Assembly: GCA_031383405.1 (NCBI GenBank)
Contig: JANMZO010000293.1
Coordinates: 12,494 to 76,493 of the forward strand
Length of the DNA: 64,000 bases
Reading direction: 5' to 3'
Origin: JANMZO01 sp031383405
Lineage (GTDB): Bacteria; Actinomycetota; Acidimicrobiia; Acidimicrobiales; JANYDT01
Below, one piece after another: positions 35,423 to 43,754 of the stretch. Both the position numbers and the translations under genes were made by a program. The notes under the pieces were generated by a model. The model was not told the origin of the DNA. It made no database searches and saw nothing but the letters and a program-made list of their open reading frames with translations. Numbering within the stretch: the first letter of the stretch is position 1; each line of letters opens with the position of its first letter.

Positions 35423-36235
35423 ATGAACGCTCAGAACGAACTATTTATCAAAGCCGCCCCCCACGGCAAAACCATTCACGTGACACTCAACGTGTGGCGC
35501 CAGAACGGCCCGGGCGAGACCGGACACTTCGAGACCTACGATACGCCCGGCATAAGCACCGACGCGTCGTTCCTCGAAATGCTCGACATCGTCAACGAGC
35601 GCCTCAACGACGAGGGCAAAGACCCGATCACCTTCGATCACGACTGTCGTGAAGGCATCTGTGGCACCTGCTCGCTGATGATAAACGGCCAAGGTCACGG
35701 CCCGGAGCGGGCGACCGCCACCTGCCAGTTGCACATGCGCAAGTTCCATGACGGCCAGAACATCACGATCGAACCTTGGCGTGCCACAGCGTTTCCCGTC
35801 ATCAAAGACCTCATGGTCGACCGCGCCGCCTTCGACCGCATCATCGAAGCCGGTGGCTACATCACCGTCTCAGCCGGTTCCGCTCCCGATGGGAATTTGA
35901 TTCCCATTCCGAAGACGGTGGCCGACGCGGCCATGGATGCTGCGGCCTGCATTGGTTGCGGCGCGTGCGTGGCCGCCTGCCCCAACGGCGCCGCAAGCCT
36001 CTTCACGTCAGCGAAGATCGCGCACCTCAACCTTCTCCCACAGGGCCAGAGCGAACGCTTCAGGCGGGTTGAAGCCATGGTCGACACAATGGAGCAGTAC
36101 TTCGGCTCGTGCACCAACCACGGCGAATGCCAGGAGGCCTGCCCCAAGTCGATTTCGATCGACTGGATAGCACTCATGAACCGCGACTACTTCAAGGCCA
36201 AAGTCAAGAACCGGCGCATGCTCAGCCGGAACTGA
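35423..36235 (+). CDS. sdhB: Succinate dehydrogenase iron-sulfur subunit SdhB (270 aa)
   Basis: Carries electrons from FAD to quinone through three Fe-S clusters. The [2Fe-2S] motif is CREGICGTCSLMING with a further Cys in ATCQLH; the first cubane motif is CIGCGACVAACPNG; the third is CTNHGECQEACPKS. It starts 27 bp after sdhA stops and is the last gene of sdhCAB. A short six-base-repeat tract follows its stop before the convergent Crp-type gene. Confidence 0.97.
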   Translation: MNAQNELFIKAAPHGKTIHVTLNVWRQNGPGETGHFETYDTPGISTDASFLEMLDIVNERLNDEGKDPITFDHDCREGICGTCSLMINGQGHGPERATATCQLHMRKFHDGQNITIEPWRATAFPVIKDLMVDRAAFDRIIEAGGYITVSAGSAPDGNLIPIPKTVADAAMDAAACIGCGACVAACPNGAASLFTSAKIAHLNLLPQGQSERFRRVEAMVDTMEQYFGSCTNHGECQEACPKSISIDWIALMNRDYFKAKVKNRRMLSRN

Positions 36236-36277
36236 CCGCTGCCGCTGCCGCTGCCGTCGGCTTCGGCTTCGGCTTCG
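36236..36277. repeat. Hexanucleotide tandem tracts after sdhB
   Basis: CCGCTG three times, then TCGGCT three times, starting 1 bp after the sdhB stop and ending shortly before the stop of the convergent Crp-family gene. Confidence 0.85.
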
Positions 36278-36297
36278 ACGAAGTCGGGTCGGACTTC

Positions 36298-36960
36298 CTA
36301 CGAAGCGCGGTTGGTCATCTTTTTGCGTTCAACGATGCGGTAGTTACGATCGCGCTGTTCGAGCCAGCCGAGTCGCACAAACGCGGCGATCGCCTTGTTG
36401 ACCCGCTCCCGGGACGCTCCGATCATCCCGGCGAGTTCCTCCTGCGTAATCGGAAGCGTGAACTCGTCGGCGTTGCCGGCGATGTCGAGCAGCCGTTTGG
36501 CGGTGCGCCCGGTGACGTCGAGGAAGACGGAATCGGCAATTGCCTCGTTGGCTTCCCGTAGGCGACGACTGAGGAGCCCGATCACGCTCCACAGGGCCTG
36601 AGCATCACCCGCGAAGTGCTTCCGCAATATTGAGTAGGGAACACCGATGATCTCACTCGTCTCCAGCGCCCGCGCGCCGGCGGAACGCGTCTGGGCCTCG
36701 GAGAAGAGGGCCATATCGCCAAACAGGTCGCCGGGGCCCATCAATGCCAGAACCGACTCGCGGCCATCTACCGACCGGTTCGAGATCGCGATTCGTCCAC
36801 TGATCACCACGTAGAGATCAGAAGCCGGGTCAGATTCGGAGAAGACGACATCACCCCGGTGGTAGGTCGACATTGTGGCGTTGGACGAGATTTCGGCGAC
36901 GGTCTCATCGCTGAACCCGAAAAAGAAGTCGATCGACCGGAGAAAATGGGTGATGTCCAC
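36298..36960 (-). CDS. Crp/Fnr-family transcriptional regulator (220 aa)
   Basis: The N-terminal cyclic-nucleotide-binding fold has FSESDPASDLYVVISGRIAIS and the phosphate-binding-cassette region GPGDLFGDMALFSEAQTRSAGARAL. The C-terminal winged helix has LPITQEELAGMIGASRERVNKAIAAF as the recognition helix. The cassette FGDMALFSEAQTRSA is close to the cAMP-binding consensus (FGE...RSA), so it probably binds a cyclic nucleotide. GTG 36960 is the start. It is convergent with sdhCAB and divergent from carD, so regulation of either is only a guess. Confidence 0.92.
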   Translation of the reverse strand: MDITHFLRSIDFFFGFSDETVAEISSNATMSTYHRGDVVFSESDPASDLYVVISGRIAISNRSVDGRESVLALMGPGDLFGDMALFSEAQTRSAGARALETSEIIGVPYSILRKHFAGDAQALWSVIGLLSRRLREANEAIADSVFLDVTGRTAKRLLDIAGNADEFTLPITQEELAGMIGASRERVNKAIAAFVRLGWLEQRDRNYRIVERKKMTNRAS

Positions 36961-37082
36961 CTACTGAGGTTACCCGCCCCATCCACCTGTGACGAATGTC
37001 TCGCTCTGAACGCCTTCGTTTCACGATCGACCCGCCGATTTTCGGTGTGTGCGGTGGCATTCGTTCGATGTGGCCAGGCTCG

Positions 37083-37227
37083 GGTCGCAGGTCCGTCGCA
37101 GGTCCGTCGCAGGTGGGGTCACGGTTCGGGTCAGCGTTCGGGTCACGGTTCGGGTCGCGGTTCGAGTCAGCGTTCGGGTCACGGCGAGGAAGGGCCAGGA
37201 AAGCGCCGGGAAGCGCCGGGAAGCGCC
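37083..37227. repeat. Compound tandem array between crp-like gene and carD
   Basis: Within a 369-bp intergenic stretch (36961-37329): GTCGCAGGTCC-type 11-bp units, then five diverged 12-bp units (GGTCACGGTTCG type, 37117-37176), then AAGCGCCGGG units (37201-37227). The array lies upstream of the carD leader. Apart from it and the palindrome at 37292-37311 the stretch shows no gene. Confidence 0.85.
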
Positions 37228-37291
37228 AATTGGAGGGCGGGTAAAGGAAGTCCCCCGGAGGTTGTACAATTTCCCCTCGCCGTTTTGACTC

Positions 37292-37311
37292 AAGTAGACG
37301 CCTGTCTACTT
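37292..37311. promoter_or_regulatory. Perfect palindrome in the carD leader
   Basis: AAGTAGAC-GCCT-GTCTACTT, 8-bp arms with a 4-bp spacer, ending 18 bp before the carD ATG. TACAAT at 37265-37270 is a plausible -10 element just upstream. The palindrome could be an operator or form a small hairpin near the ribosome-binding site. Confidence 0.5.
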
Positions 37312-37329
37312 CGGCTCCCTAGGAGTGCC

Positions 37330-37809
37330 ATGCCGTTCGATGTTGGTGACAAGGTTGTTTATCCCCACCATGGTGCTGCCACCATCGAAAAGAAGGAGAA
37401 GCGGACGATAAATGGCGAGGAGAAGGAGTACCTCGTGCTTCGCGTGGCCTACGGCGACCTTACGCTGTCAGTTCCGGCCGAAAACGCCGAGAAGGTCGGC
37501 TTGCGCGACGTAATCAACGACGAAGAGGTCGAAGAAGTGTTCGCGGTACTTCGCAAGAAGGAAGCCCGCATGCCGACCAACTGGTCCCGCCGGTTCAAGA
37601 ACCACGTCGAGAAGCTCAAGTCCGGTGATGTGTACCAGGTCGCCGAGGTCGTCCGTAACCTGTCGATCCGCGATAAGGACAAGGGGCTCTCGGCCGGCGA
37701 GAAGCGGATGCTCGTCAAGGCCCGCCAGATTCTCGTAAGCGAACTCACCTTTGCCTGCAGCGTCGACGAAGAAGAGGCCGAGAAAAAGCTCAACGACGCC
37801 CTCGTATAG
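37330..37809 (+). CDS. carD: CarD/CdnL-family transcription factor (159 aa)
   Basis: RNA-polymerase-binding factor that stabilises open complexes, notably at rRNA promoters. The N-terminal Tudor-like domain opens MPFDVGDKVVYPHHGAATIE and includes EKEYLVLRVAYGDLTLSVPAENAE. The C-terminal helical DNA-binding part has MPTNWSRRFKNHVEKLKSGDVYQVAEVVRNL, including the conserved Trp. The length is typical. The correct start is ATG 37330 with TAGGAG upstream; a longer frame reaching 36859 crosses tandem repeats and is not real. Followed by ispD and ispF, the usual actinobacterial order. Confidence 0.96.
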   Translation: MPFDVGDKVVYPHHGAATIEKKEKRTINGEEKEYLVLRVAYGDLTLSVPAENAEKVGLRDVINDEEVEEVFAVLRKKEARMPTNWSRRFKNHVEKLKSGDVYQVAEVVRNLSIRDKDKGLSAGEKRMLVKARQILVSELTFACSVDEEEAEKKLNDALV

Positions 37810-37834
37810 CGACTCCCAGCGGACTCCTGCAGAC

Positions 37835-38524
37835 ATGACCCGCAGCGAGTCGTCTGACCGTTCCTGGGACCCCTCCGGCCCGGTGTGGACCATCGTTGTG
37901 GCGGGTGGCTCCGGCCATCGTTACGGCGGCGCTAAGCAGCTGACGGAACTGGGCCGCAAACGGGTCCTCGATCGCTCGCTCACCGTGGCTTCGTCGGTTA
38001 GCGACGGAGTCGTACTTGTCGTCACGGAAGATCGCGTGCGGGCCGAGCAGGGCGCAGCCAACGCGGTCGTGGCCGGAGGAACAACTAGGTCGGCTTCGGT
38101 CCGCAGGGGGTTGGCAGCGGTCCCAGACGACGCTGCCGTGATCGTGGTGCACGATGCGGCCCGACCACTCGCACCGGCCTCGGCGTTCACCCGCGCAATC
38201 GACCTCGTCCGCGGCGGAGCACCCGCCGCGATCACCGCGATTGCCGTGGTTGACACGCTGAAGCGGGTCGAGGGTTCGATCGTTGTCGAGACGCTCGACC
38301 GGTCCTCGCTCGTCGCCGTGCAGACCCCGCAGGCGTTCCGGGCCGATGTGCTCAGAGCGGCTCACACCTCCGAATTGGAGGCGACCGACGATGCCGGCCT
38401 CGTGGAAGCACTCGGCTTCGCGGTTTCGATTGTCGACGGCGATGTCCGGAGCCGGAAACTCACCACGCCTGACGATCTGGCGATTCTGGAAGCGTTCCTC
38501 GCCAACCTACCGGAGGCGCCATGA
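37835..38524 (+). CDS. ispD: 2-C-methyl-D-erythritol 4-phosphate cytidylyltransferase IspD
   Basis: Third step of the MEP isoprenoid pathway: CTP plus MEP gives CDP-methylerythritol. After a short Ser/Asp-rich leader, the nucleotide-binding loop reads VVAGGSGHRYGGAKQ; the family usually has GxGxRxxxxxPKQ, so the loop is slightly shorter. VVAGGTTRSASVRRGL, VVHDAARPLAP and VQTPQAFRADVL are diagnostic. Start ATG 37835 (MTRSESSDRS); earlier starts lie inside carD. The ispF ATG overlaps its stop (ATGA), so the two are translationally coupled. Confidence 0.93.
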   Translation: MTRSESSDRSWDPSGPVWTIVVAGGSGHRYGGAKQLTELGRKRVLDRSLTVASSVSDGVVLVVTEDRVRAEQGAANAVVAGGTTRSASVRRGLAAVPDDAAVIVVHDAARPLAPASAFTRAIDLVRGGAPAAITAIAVVDTLKRVEGSIVVETLDRSSLVAVQTPQAFRADVLRAAHTSELEATDDAGLVEALGFAVSIVDGDVRSRKLTTPDDLAILEAFLANLPEAP

Positions 38525-39009
38525 GCGCCCCTGACATTCGGGTCGGACAGGGCTTCGACGTCCACCCCTTTTCCGACGACCCTGACCGCCCGCTCGTGCT
38601 CGGCGGAATCACGATTCCGGGGGCGAAGGGTCTCATCGGCCACAGCGATGCAGACGCTGTGGCCCATGCCATCACCGACGCGCTTCTCGGCGCCGCTGGG
38701 CTGGGCGATATCGGTCACCACTTCCCCGACACAGACCCGGCCTGGCGTGGAGCAAACAGCATGAACATGCTCGCCGCTACGGTTGCCCTGGTGCGTGACC
38801 GGGGATGGTCGATCGCCAACGTCGATACGTCCGTCGTGCTCGAAACGCCCAAGTTGGCGCCGTACCGTAACGAGATGGTGAAAGCTCTCACCGAAACGGT
38901 CGGGGCCCCGGTGTCTGTAAAGGCCAAGCGGGCCGAAGGTCTCGGCGCCCTCGGCCGACGCGAGGGCATCGCCTGTTTCGCCGTCGCTCTGCTGATCCGC
39001 GAGCGTTAG
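38521..39009 (+). CDS. ispF: 2-C-methyl-D-erythritol 2,4-cyclodiphosphate synthase IspF
   Basis: Fifth MEP-pathway enzyme; a zinc-dependent trimer that cyclises CDP-ME-2-phosphate. The metal-binding DVHPF is near residue 15 and a second ligand lies in LIGHSDADAVAHAI; DIGHHFPDTDPAW and VSVKAKRAEGLGALGRREGIAC are family signatures. Normal length, 162 aa. The start overlaps the ispD stop by four bases. A 22-bp tandem repeat follows the stop. Confidence 0.96.
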   Translation: MSAPDIRVGQGFDVHPFSDDPDRPLVLGGITIPGAKGLIGHSDADAVAHAITDALLGAAGLGDIGHHFPDTDPAWRGANSMNMLAATVALVRDRGWSIANVDTSVVLETPKLAPYRNEMVKALTETVGAPVSVKAKRAEGLGALGRREGIACFAVALLIRER

Positions 39010-39017
39010 GCGACTGC

Positions 39018-39083
39018 GTGGCCGATGGTGCCCAACTCGGTGGCCAATGGTGCCCAACTCGGTGGCCGATGGTACCCAACTCG
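39018..39083. repeat. 22-bp tandem repeat after ispF
   Basis: Three copies (39018-39039, 39040-39061, 39062-39083) differing at single positions, starting 8 bp after the ispF stop and about 120 bp before the methyltransferase gene. Confidence 0.9.
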
Positions 39084-39205
39084 GTGAATCCGCGTTCGTA
39101 AGACTCGGCCACTACTTCGGTTGGGGTTCGATTTCGCCACCAGTTGGGCGCCGAGACATCGGGTGGGCGACCAGGCAAGGGCTTCCGGAGGCGTAGATTC
39201 TAGGT

Positions 39206-40354
39206 ATGGCTAGAGGCGCTTCCGGAAGTTCACGATCAGGAGGGCCCACACCGGGTCGTTCCGGAGGTCGCCCGGGTCCCGGCCGTCCGGCCGGACCGCC
39301 GCGAGGTTCAGGCGGCGGCTTTGACCGCGGTGCAGGTTTCGGGGGCGCAGGCTTTGGTGGAGGAGACCGTCCCTCCCGTGGACGTACCGGTCGGCCGGGA
39401 CCTTCATCGGACAGAGCTCCTGGGTCCGGGGCCCGACCCGCTGGCCGCCCGGCCACACGACCGGAGTCAGCTTCCGAAGCCACAAGGGCACCGCGTGGCA
39501 CCGGACCCCGCATCGGCTCACCGACGAACGGCCGACTCTTCGGGGGAGCCCCCCGCCAACGCAAGCCTGACGCCCCGCGTGAGGAAAACGGGCAAGCCGG
39601 TCCAAAGGGGCTCGGCGGCGATCTCGTCGAAGGGCGCCACGCGGTTCGGGAACTGCTCGTCGCCGGTCGAAGACGAGTCCGCGACGTCTGGATGTCGGAG
39701 GGCAACGATGACTCGCCGATCCTGGCCGAGATCGAACAACTTGCCACCGAAGCCCGAATCGTCGTTCGCAAGGTCAGCCGCGAGCACCTTCAAGCCGAAG
39801 CGAGAACCGAAACTCCGCAGGGCGTACTCGCCCATGCAGCCCCGTTGGTCGATGTCGACATCGACGATCTCTTCGCCCGCAAGAGCAGCAAGGTTCCCTT
39901 CATTCTGGCGGTGGACAGCTTGACCGACCCGCAGAACCTTGGAGCGCTGCTGCGGTCAGCCGACGGCGCGGGGGTCACGGGGGTGATCCTCCCGAAGCAC
40001 CGCAACGTTCACATCACCCCAGCCGTCACCAAGGCGGCGGCCGGCGCAATCGAACGTATCCCGATGGCTCTCGTTGGTGGGCTACCGTCAGCGATGCTCC
40101 ACATCAAGGCGACGCACGAGGCCTGGCTGGTGGGCCTTGATGCCGATGGCACGAGCTCTCTCTACGACCTCGCCAACCTCTCCACCGAGCCGCTCGTCGT
40201 CGTGGTCGGAGCCGAAGGATCGGGTCTGTCGAAGCTGGTTCGCCAGCGTTGCGACGCGATCGCGAGCATCCCGCTTCGTGGGGCGCTGTCGTCGCTCAAC
40301 GCTTCGGCAGCGGGTGCAATTGCGTTGTTCGAATTGGGCCGTCATCGGGCGTAG
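39206..40354 (+). CDS. rlmB: SpoU/TrmH-family rRNA 2'-O-methyltransferase (RlmB-like, 382 aa)
   Basis: SAM-dependent methyltransferase with the trefoil-knot fold, probably acting on a guanosine of 23S rRNA. The first about 145 residues are disordered and rich in Gly/Arg/Pro/Ser, an RNA-binding type extension. A substrate-binding domain follows (VEGRHAVRELLVAGRRRVRDVW), then motif 1 SLTDPQNLGALLRSADGAG, motif 2 VVVVGAEGSGLS and motif 3 IPLRGALSSLNASAAGAIALF. In many actinobacteria cysS sits between ispF and this gene; it is absent here. ATG 39206 is the first in-frame start. Confidence 0.92.
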   Translation: MARGASGSSRSGGPTPGRSGGRPGPGRPAGPPRGSGGGFDRGAGFGGAGFGGGDRPSRGRTGRPGPSSDRAPGSGARPAGRPATRPESASEATRAPRGTGPRIGSPTNGRLFGGAPRQRKPDAPREENGQAGPKGLGGDLVEGRHAVRELLVAGRRRVRDVWMSEGNDDSPILAEIEQLATEARIVVRKVSREHLQAEARTETPQGVLAHAAPLVDVDIDDLFARKSSKVPFILAVDSLTDPQNLGALLRSADGAGVTGVILPKHRNVHITPAVTKAAAGAIERIPMALVGGLPSAMLHIKATHEAWLVGLDADGTSSLYDLANLSTEPLVVVVGAEGSGLSKLVRQRCDAIASIPLRGALSSLNASAAGAIALFELGRHRA

Positions 40355-40442
40355 TCGGTGGGCGGCGCGGCGGCCGGGGCGAAAGGCCGGGGCGAAAGCC
40401 CTGACCGTGGTGAGGAGCGGCGGACGGGGACAAGCCCTGACA

Positions 40443-40480
40443 GTTGTCTGAGTTGCGACACGTTGTCTGAATTGCGACAC
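40443..40480. repeat. 19-bp tandem duplication beside tRNA-Thr
   Basis: GTTGTCTGAGTTGCGACAC occurs at 40443-40461 and again with one change at 40462-40480, 3 bp beyond the tRNA 3' end on the minus strand. It forms part of the 353-bp stretch 40355-40707, which otherwise holds only GC-rich short repeats and the tRNA. Confidence 0.85.
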
Positions 40481-40483
40481 GCG

Positions 40484-40555
40484 AGCCGAGTGTCAGATTT
40501 GAACTGACGACCTGCTCATTACAAGTGAGCTGCTCTACCCCTGAGCTAACCCGGC
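40484..40555 (-). tRNA. tRNA-Thr (TGT)
   Basis: A 72-nt cloverleaf without encoded CCA: acceptor GCCGGGT paired with ACTCGGC, discriminator T, D-arm TAGCTCAGGGGTAGAGCA, anticodon loop CTTGTAA with anticodon TGT (40523-40521), T-arm GTCAGTTCAAATCTGAC. All four stems pair. Confidence 0.96.
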
Positions 40556-40707
40556 GAGGGTGACGAAAGTCTACGGGAATCCTTCACCCGCTCGAAACCA
40601 CACCCCGAAGAACGTTCCCAAATTCGCACCCGTTGCGTGAGGGACCACCACCGACCCACTGCGCACCGTTAAGATGCCAGCCACCGCATGAAGGAGCCGC
40701 AATCACC

Positions 40708-41361
40708 ATGAGCATTCACCGCCATGCATTCAACTCGTTGACCAAACGGTCACAACCCCGCCACGAAGCCGGCCAGGCCGGAGGCGCCGCGCTCCGTGGA
40801 GCGCTCATTCTCCTGGTTGCGCTGGGTATCGGCATCTTCCTGGTCCGCAGATCCAACGACCCTGGCACCCCGACAATCACCCGGGACAGCGTTGCGGTGA
40901 GCGAGACGACGGTTGTGGTCGCCGAGCCCGGAACCGACACCGGCGTTCCGGCAACAACCCTCGTTGCGCTTCGTGCCCCAGAGGTGGTCAAGGTTCTCGT
41001 CGCCAATGGTTCAGGGGTGAACCGGGCGGCCGCTCGGGTCCGGGCCTTCCTCGTTCCTCTGCGCTTCGACCTTCCGTCTCCGGCCGACGCCATGCTCAAG
41101 AATTACGAGGACTACGTGTACTTCAACGCCGGATTCGAGATCGAAGCCAAAGACATCGCAGCCAAGCTCGGGATCGCAAAGGCTCCGATTCCGGTGCCGG
41201 CCAACGTTGTCCGGCCTCCTGTTCCCGCGTTCGACGTGCTCGTCATGGTTGGCCCGGATCTGGCCGTGCGATTCAAATCGCAACCGCTCACGCCAACCGC
41301 CTCCGCTCCCGCTTCGGCCCCCGCTGCAGCAGTGGCAACCACTGTGCCGGCTCCTGCCTAG
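40708..41361 (+). CDS. LytR C-terminal domain (LytR_C) membrane protein (217 aa)
   Basis: One membrane helix near residues 30-47 (GALILLVALGIGIFLV) is followed by a Thr/Val-rich linker and a domain that opens VVKVLVANGSGVNRAAARVRAFL, the LytR_C (PF13399) pattern with its VxVLNGxG strand. These domains occur in wall-associated proteins of actinobacteria, with or without the LytR-CpsA-Psr ligase domain; here only the LytR_C part is present. An Ala/Pro-rich tail ends the protein. ATG 40708 is chosen; AAGGAG lies upstream. Confidence 0.8.
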   Translation: MSIHRHAFNSLTKRSQPRHEAGQAGGAALRGALILLVALGIGIFLVRRSNDPGTPTITRDSVAVSETTVVVAEPGTDTGVPATTLVALRAPEVVKVLVANGSGVNRAAARVRAFLVPLRFDLPSPADAMLKNYEDYVYFNAGFEIEAKDIAAKLGIAKAPIPVPANVVRPPVPAFDVLVMVGPDLAVRFKSQPLTPTASAPASAPAAAVATTVPAPA

Positions 41362-41370
41362 TCTGGCAGG

Positions 41371-42450
41371 GTGCCGAGAAAAAGCGCGGAGGAACGCCGC
41401 GAGAGCGTCCAGTTGGCTGAGTTGGCCACCCCCGGACCCGCAGTCGTTGCGGCGTTCGACAAATTTCGCCTGACCGCCACCGCCCCGGATCTTTGCCGCG
41501 CCGTCGGCGACGCTGCGTGGGAACGGTCATGGACCTGCCATCAACTGCCGATGGCCGATGGCGGGGAAGGAACCCTTGAGGTGCTAGCCACGCTCGGCGG
41601 GGTGATCCAGACCACGACCGTGTCCGGCCCACTGGGTGATCCGGTGCAGGCCACCTGGCTGCTTCGCGGCAGGACGGCATTCATCGAAATGGCGAAAGCG
41701 TCCGGACTGGCGCTGATTGGCGGACCATCTGGCAACCGGGCCCTCGACGCGTCGACCGCGGGCACAGGTGAATTGATGGTGGCCGCTCTCGGGGCGGGTG
41801 CGAAGCGGATCGTCGTGACCGTTGGAGGCTCGGCGACAACCGATGGCGGGTTCGGAGCGCTCCGCGCCATCGAGCCGCTTCCGCGTTTTCGCGGCATCGA
41901 TCTTGTCGTGGCCTGTGACGTGGAGACCACGTTCCTCGACGCCGCCGCCGACTTCGGTCCCCAAAAGGGTGCGACCCCAGCTGAGGTGAACCTCCTCCGG
42001 CGCCGCCTGGAACGCCTGGCCGACATCTACTTCGACGAACGCGGCGTCGACGTTCGGGGCATCCGCGGTTCCGGGGCGGCCGGGGGACTTGCCGGTGGGC
42101 TGGTTTCCATCGGGGCCCGGATCGAGTCGGGCTTCTCGCTGATCGCCGACGAGGTGAACCTGGCCGAGGCGATCACGGCCGCAAAGCTTGTCATTACCGG
42201 CGAAGGGAAACTTGATGCCGAGTCGTTCAACGGAAAGGTCGTCGGCGGGGTGTGCGGCCTGGCCCGCGATGCGGGGGTGCCGGTTGTCATCGTTTGTGGT
42301 GTCGCGGAGGAAGGCTTCGCGGTGCCCGACGACTTCCGGATGACGATCCGGGAGATCGTCCCTTTGGGTGAGCGTTACGGCGCGGAACGGGCGTGGAACG
42401 AACCCGTGACGCTCGTTCGCGAGGAAGCGCTTCGCCTCCTCCTGGCCTGA
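41371..42450 (+). CDS. Glycerate kinase, GlxK/GarK type (359 aa)
   Basis: Phosphorylates D-glycerate to phosphoglycerate. Family landmarks in order: VVAAFDKFRLTATAPDLCRAV, QLPMADGGEGTLEVL, MAKASGLALIGG, STAGTGELMVAAL, VTVGGSATTDGG, VVACDVETTFLDAA, FGPQKGAT, GSGAAGGLAGGL and VITGEGKLDAESFNGKVVGG. GTG 41371 starts right after the LytR_C gene (9 bp). A 20-bp exact-type duplication at 42433-42472 covers its last codons and stop. Confidence 0.93.
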   Translation: MPRKSAEERRESVQLAELATPGPAVVAAFDKFRLTATAPDLCRAVGDAAWERSWTCHQLPMADGGEGTLEVLATLGGVIQTTTVSGPLGDPVQATWLLRGRTAFIEMAKASGLALIGGPSGNRALDASTAGTGELMVAALGAGAKRIVVTVGGSATTDGGFGALRAIEPLPRFRGIDLVVACDVETTFLDAAADFGPQKGATPAEVNLLRRRLERLADIYFDERGVDVRGIRGSGAAGGLAGGLVSIGARIESGFSLIADEVNLAEAITAAKLVITGEGKLDAESFNGKVVGGVCGLARDAGVPVVIVCGVAEEGFAVPDDFRMTIREIVPLGERYGAERAWNEPVTLVREEALRLLLA

Positions 42451-42472
42451 GCCGCCTCCTCCTGGACTGAGC
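42433..42472. repeat. 20-bp duplication including the glycerate kinase stop codon
   Basis: CGCCTCCTCCTGGCCTGAGC (42433-42452) is followed immediately by the same 20 bases with one change (42453-42472). The first copy encodes the C-terminal residues and the TGA stop; the second is outside the gene. Confidence 0.9.
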
Positions 42473-42572
42473 TCGTGGCATACCGGTGCATCGGCCGAGT
42501 ACCGCCTTGTACCTTGTTTGCCATGTCGAAATCGACCCCGCCTGACCAAACCGGATCCCGCGAAGCGTTCCG

Positions 42573-43502
42573 ATGACAGTCGTGGCCGTCGCGACCCGTT
42601 CGGGCATGGTCGAGAGCGAGTACCACGGCCATGTGGTCGTCGTGAATCCCGACGCATCAGTTCGATTGACCATAGGTGAACCCGGGAGAATCTTCTATCC
42701 ACGATCGACCAACAAGCTGATGCAGGCCGCCACGATGGCCCGGCTCGGGCTGAAGCTGCCGGCGCGGTTGGCCGCACTCTCGGCCAGCAGCCATTCCGGA
42801 GAGGGCTTCCACCAGGCCGCGGTCGAGGAGATTCTGACTTCGGTCGGTCTGTCGGTCGACGATCTCGACAACACACCCGCGCTCCCGTACGACGAGGCGG
42901 TCGCCCGTCAGGTGCTTCGATCAGGCGGTTCTCCAACCCGGCTAGCCCAGAACTGCTCGGGTAAACACGCCGCTATGGTGGCCACCTGCGTGGTAAACGG
43001 GTGGCCGGTCGCCGGATATCTTGCGAACGATCATCCGCTGCAGAAGGCGATCACCGCCGACATCGTGAGTATGACCGGGGAGGCGGTCGACCGGATCGGT
43101 ATCGACGGCTGCGGAGCCCCGGCACACGCGTTTTCACTCTTCGGTCTGGCCCGGGCCTACGGGCGAGCGCGTTCCTCCACCGATCCGGCCCATGGCATTG
43201 CCAACGCCATGATCGCCCACCCCGAGATCGTCGGCGGAACCCGACGCGATGTGACCCTCATGATGCAGAACCTGCCGACGATCCTCATCAAAGACGGAGC
43301 CGATGGCGTGATGGCCGCCGCGCTCGCCGACGGGACCGGAATCGCGCTGAAGATCGGAGACGGTGCCGCCCCGCCTCGCGTCGCCGTCCTTCTCCGCGTC
43401 CTCACCTTGCTCGGCATCGACGTGGCGGCCGCTGCTGCAGCGGCACCTCTGCCGGTGTTCGGCCACGGTCAGCCCGTCGGCCATGTCCGATGCGTCCTGT
43501 AG
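42573..43502 (+). CDS. Asparaginase II-family amidohydrolase (309 aa)
   Basis: L-asparaginase of the thermolabile/Rhizobium-type family (PF06089), unrelated in fold to EcAII. It opens VAVATRSGMVESEYHGHVVVV, then FYPRSTNKLMQAATMARLGL (the SxxK-type motif), ALSASSHSGEGFHQ, NCSGKHAAMVATC and GIDGCGAPAHAFSLFGLARA, all family signatures. Probably cytosolic. ATG 42573 is the start. It is the last gene before the CIRCE-controlled groEL. Confidence 0.93.
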   Translation: MTVVAVATRSGMVESEYHGHVVVVNPDASVRLTIGEPGRIFYPRSTNKLMQAATMARLGLKLPARLAALSASSHSGEGFHQAAVEEILTSVGLSVDDLDNTPALPYDEAVARQVLRSGGSPTRLAQNCSGKHAAMVATCVVNGWPVAGYLANDHPLQKAITADIVSMTGEAVDRIGIDGCGAPAHAFSLFGLARAYGRARSSTDPAHGIANAMIAHPEIVGGTRRDVTLMMQNLPTILIKDGADGVMAAALADGTGIALKIGDGAAPPRVAVLLRVLTLLGIDVAAAAAAAPLPVFGHGQPVGHVRCVL

Positions 43503-43656
43503 GCGCGAACGTCTGTTGCAGCGGGGTATCCGAATGCAAACCGCGCGCGCCGTCAAGCTGCAACAAGGCAGCCAAAGCGGAGGCAACCGGGACCTTCGGA
43601 CCCTTTTTGGCACTCTCGACCGGAGATTGCCAACTAGCTCTGGAAATGGACTAACG

Positions 43657-43683
43657 TTGGCACTCGCACCTAACGAGTGCCAA
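43657..43683. promoter_or_regulatory. CIRCE operator upstream of groEL
   Basis: TTGGCACTC, nine-base spacer, GAGTGCCAA: a perfect 9-bp inverted repeat matching the HrcA-binding CIRCE element (consensus TTAGCACTC-N9-GAGTGCTAA) with the third base changed symmetrically on both arms. It lies 71 bp before the groEL ATG. Confidence 0.93.
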
Positions 43684-43754
43684 TTCCGTTCTCAGGTAGT
43701 CGTTCCGACTACCGAATCGCTCAACGTCAGCCAGCACGAAACGAAGGAGAAACT

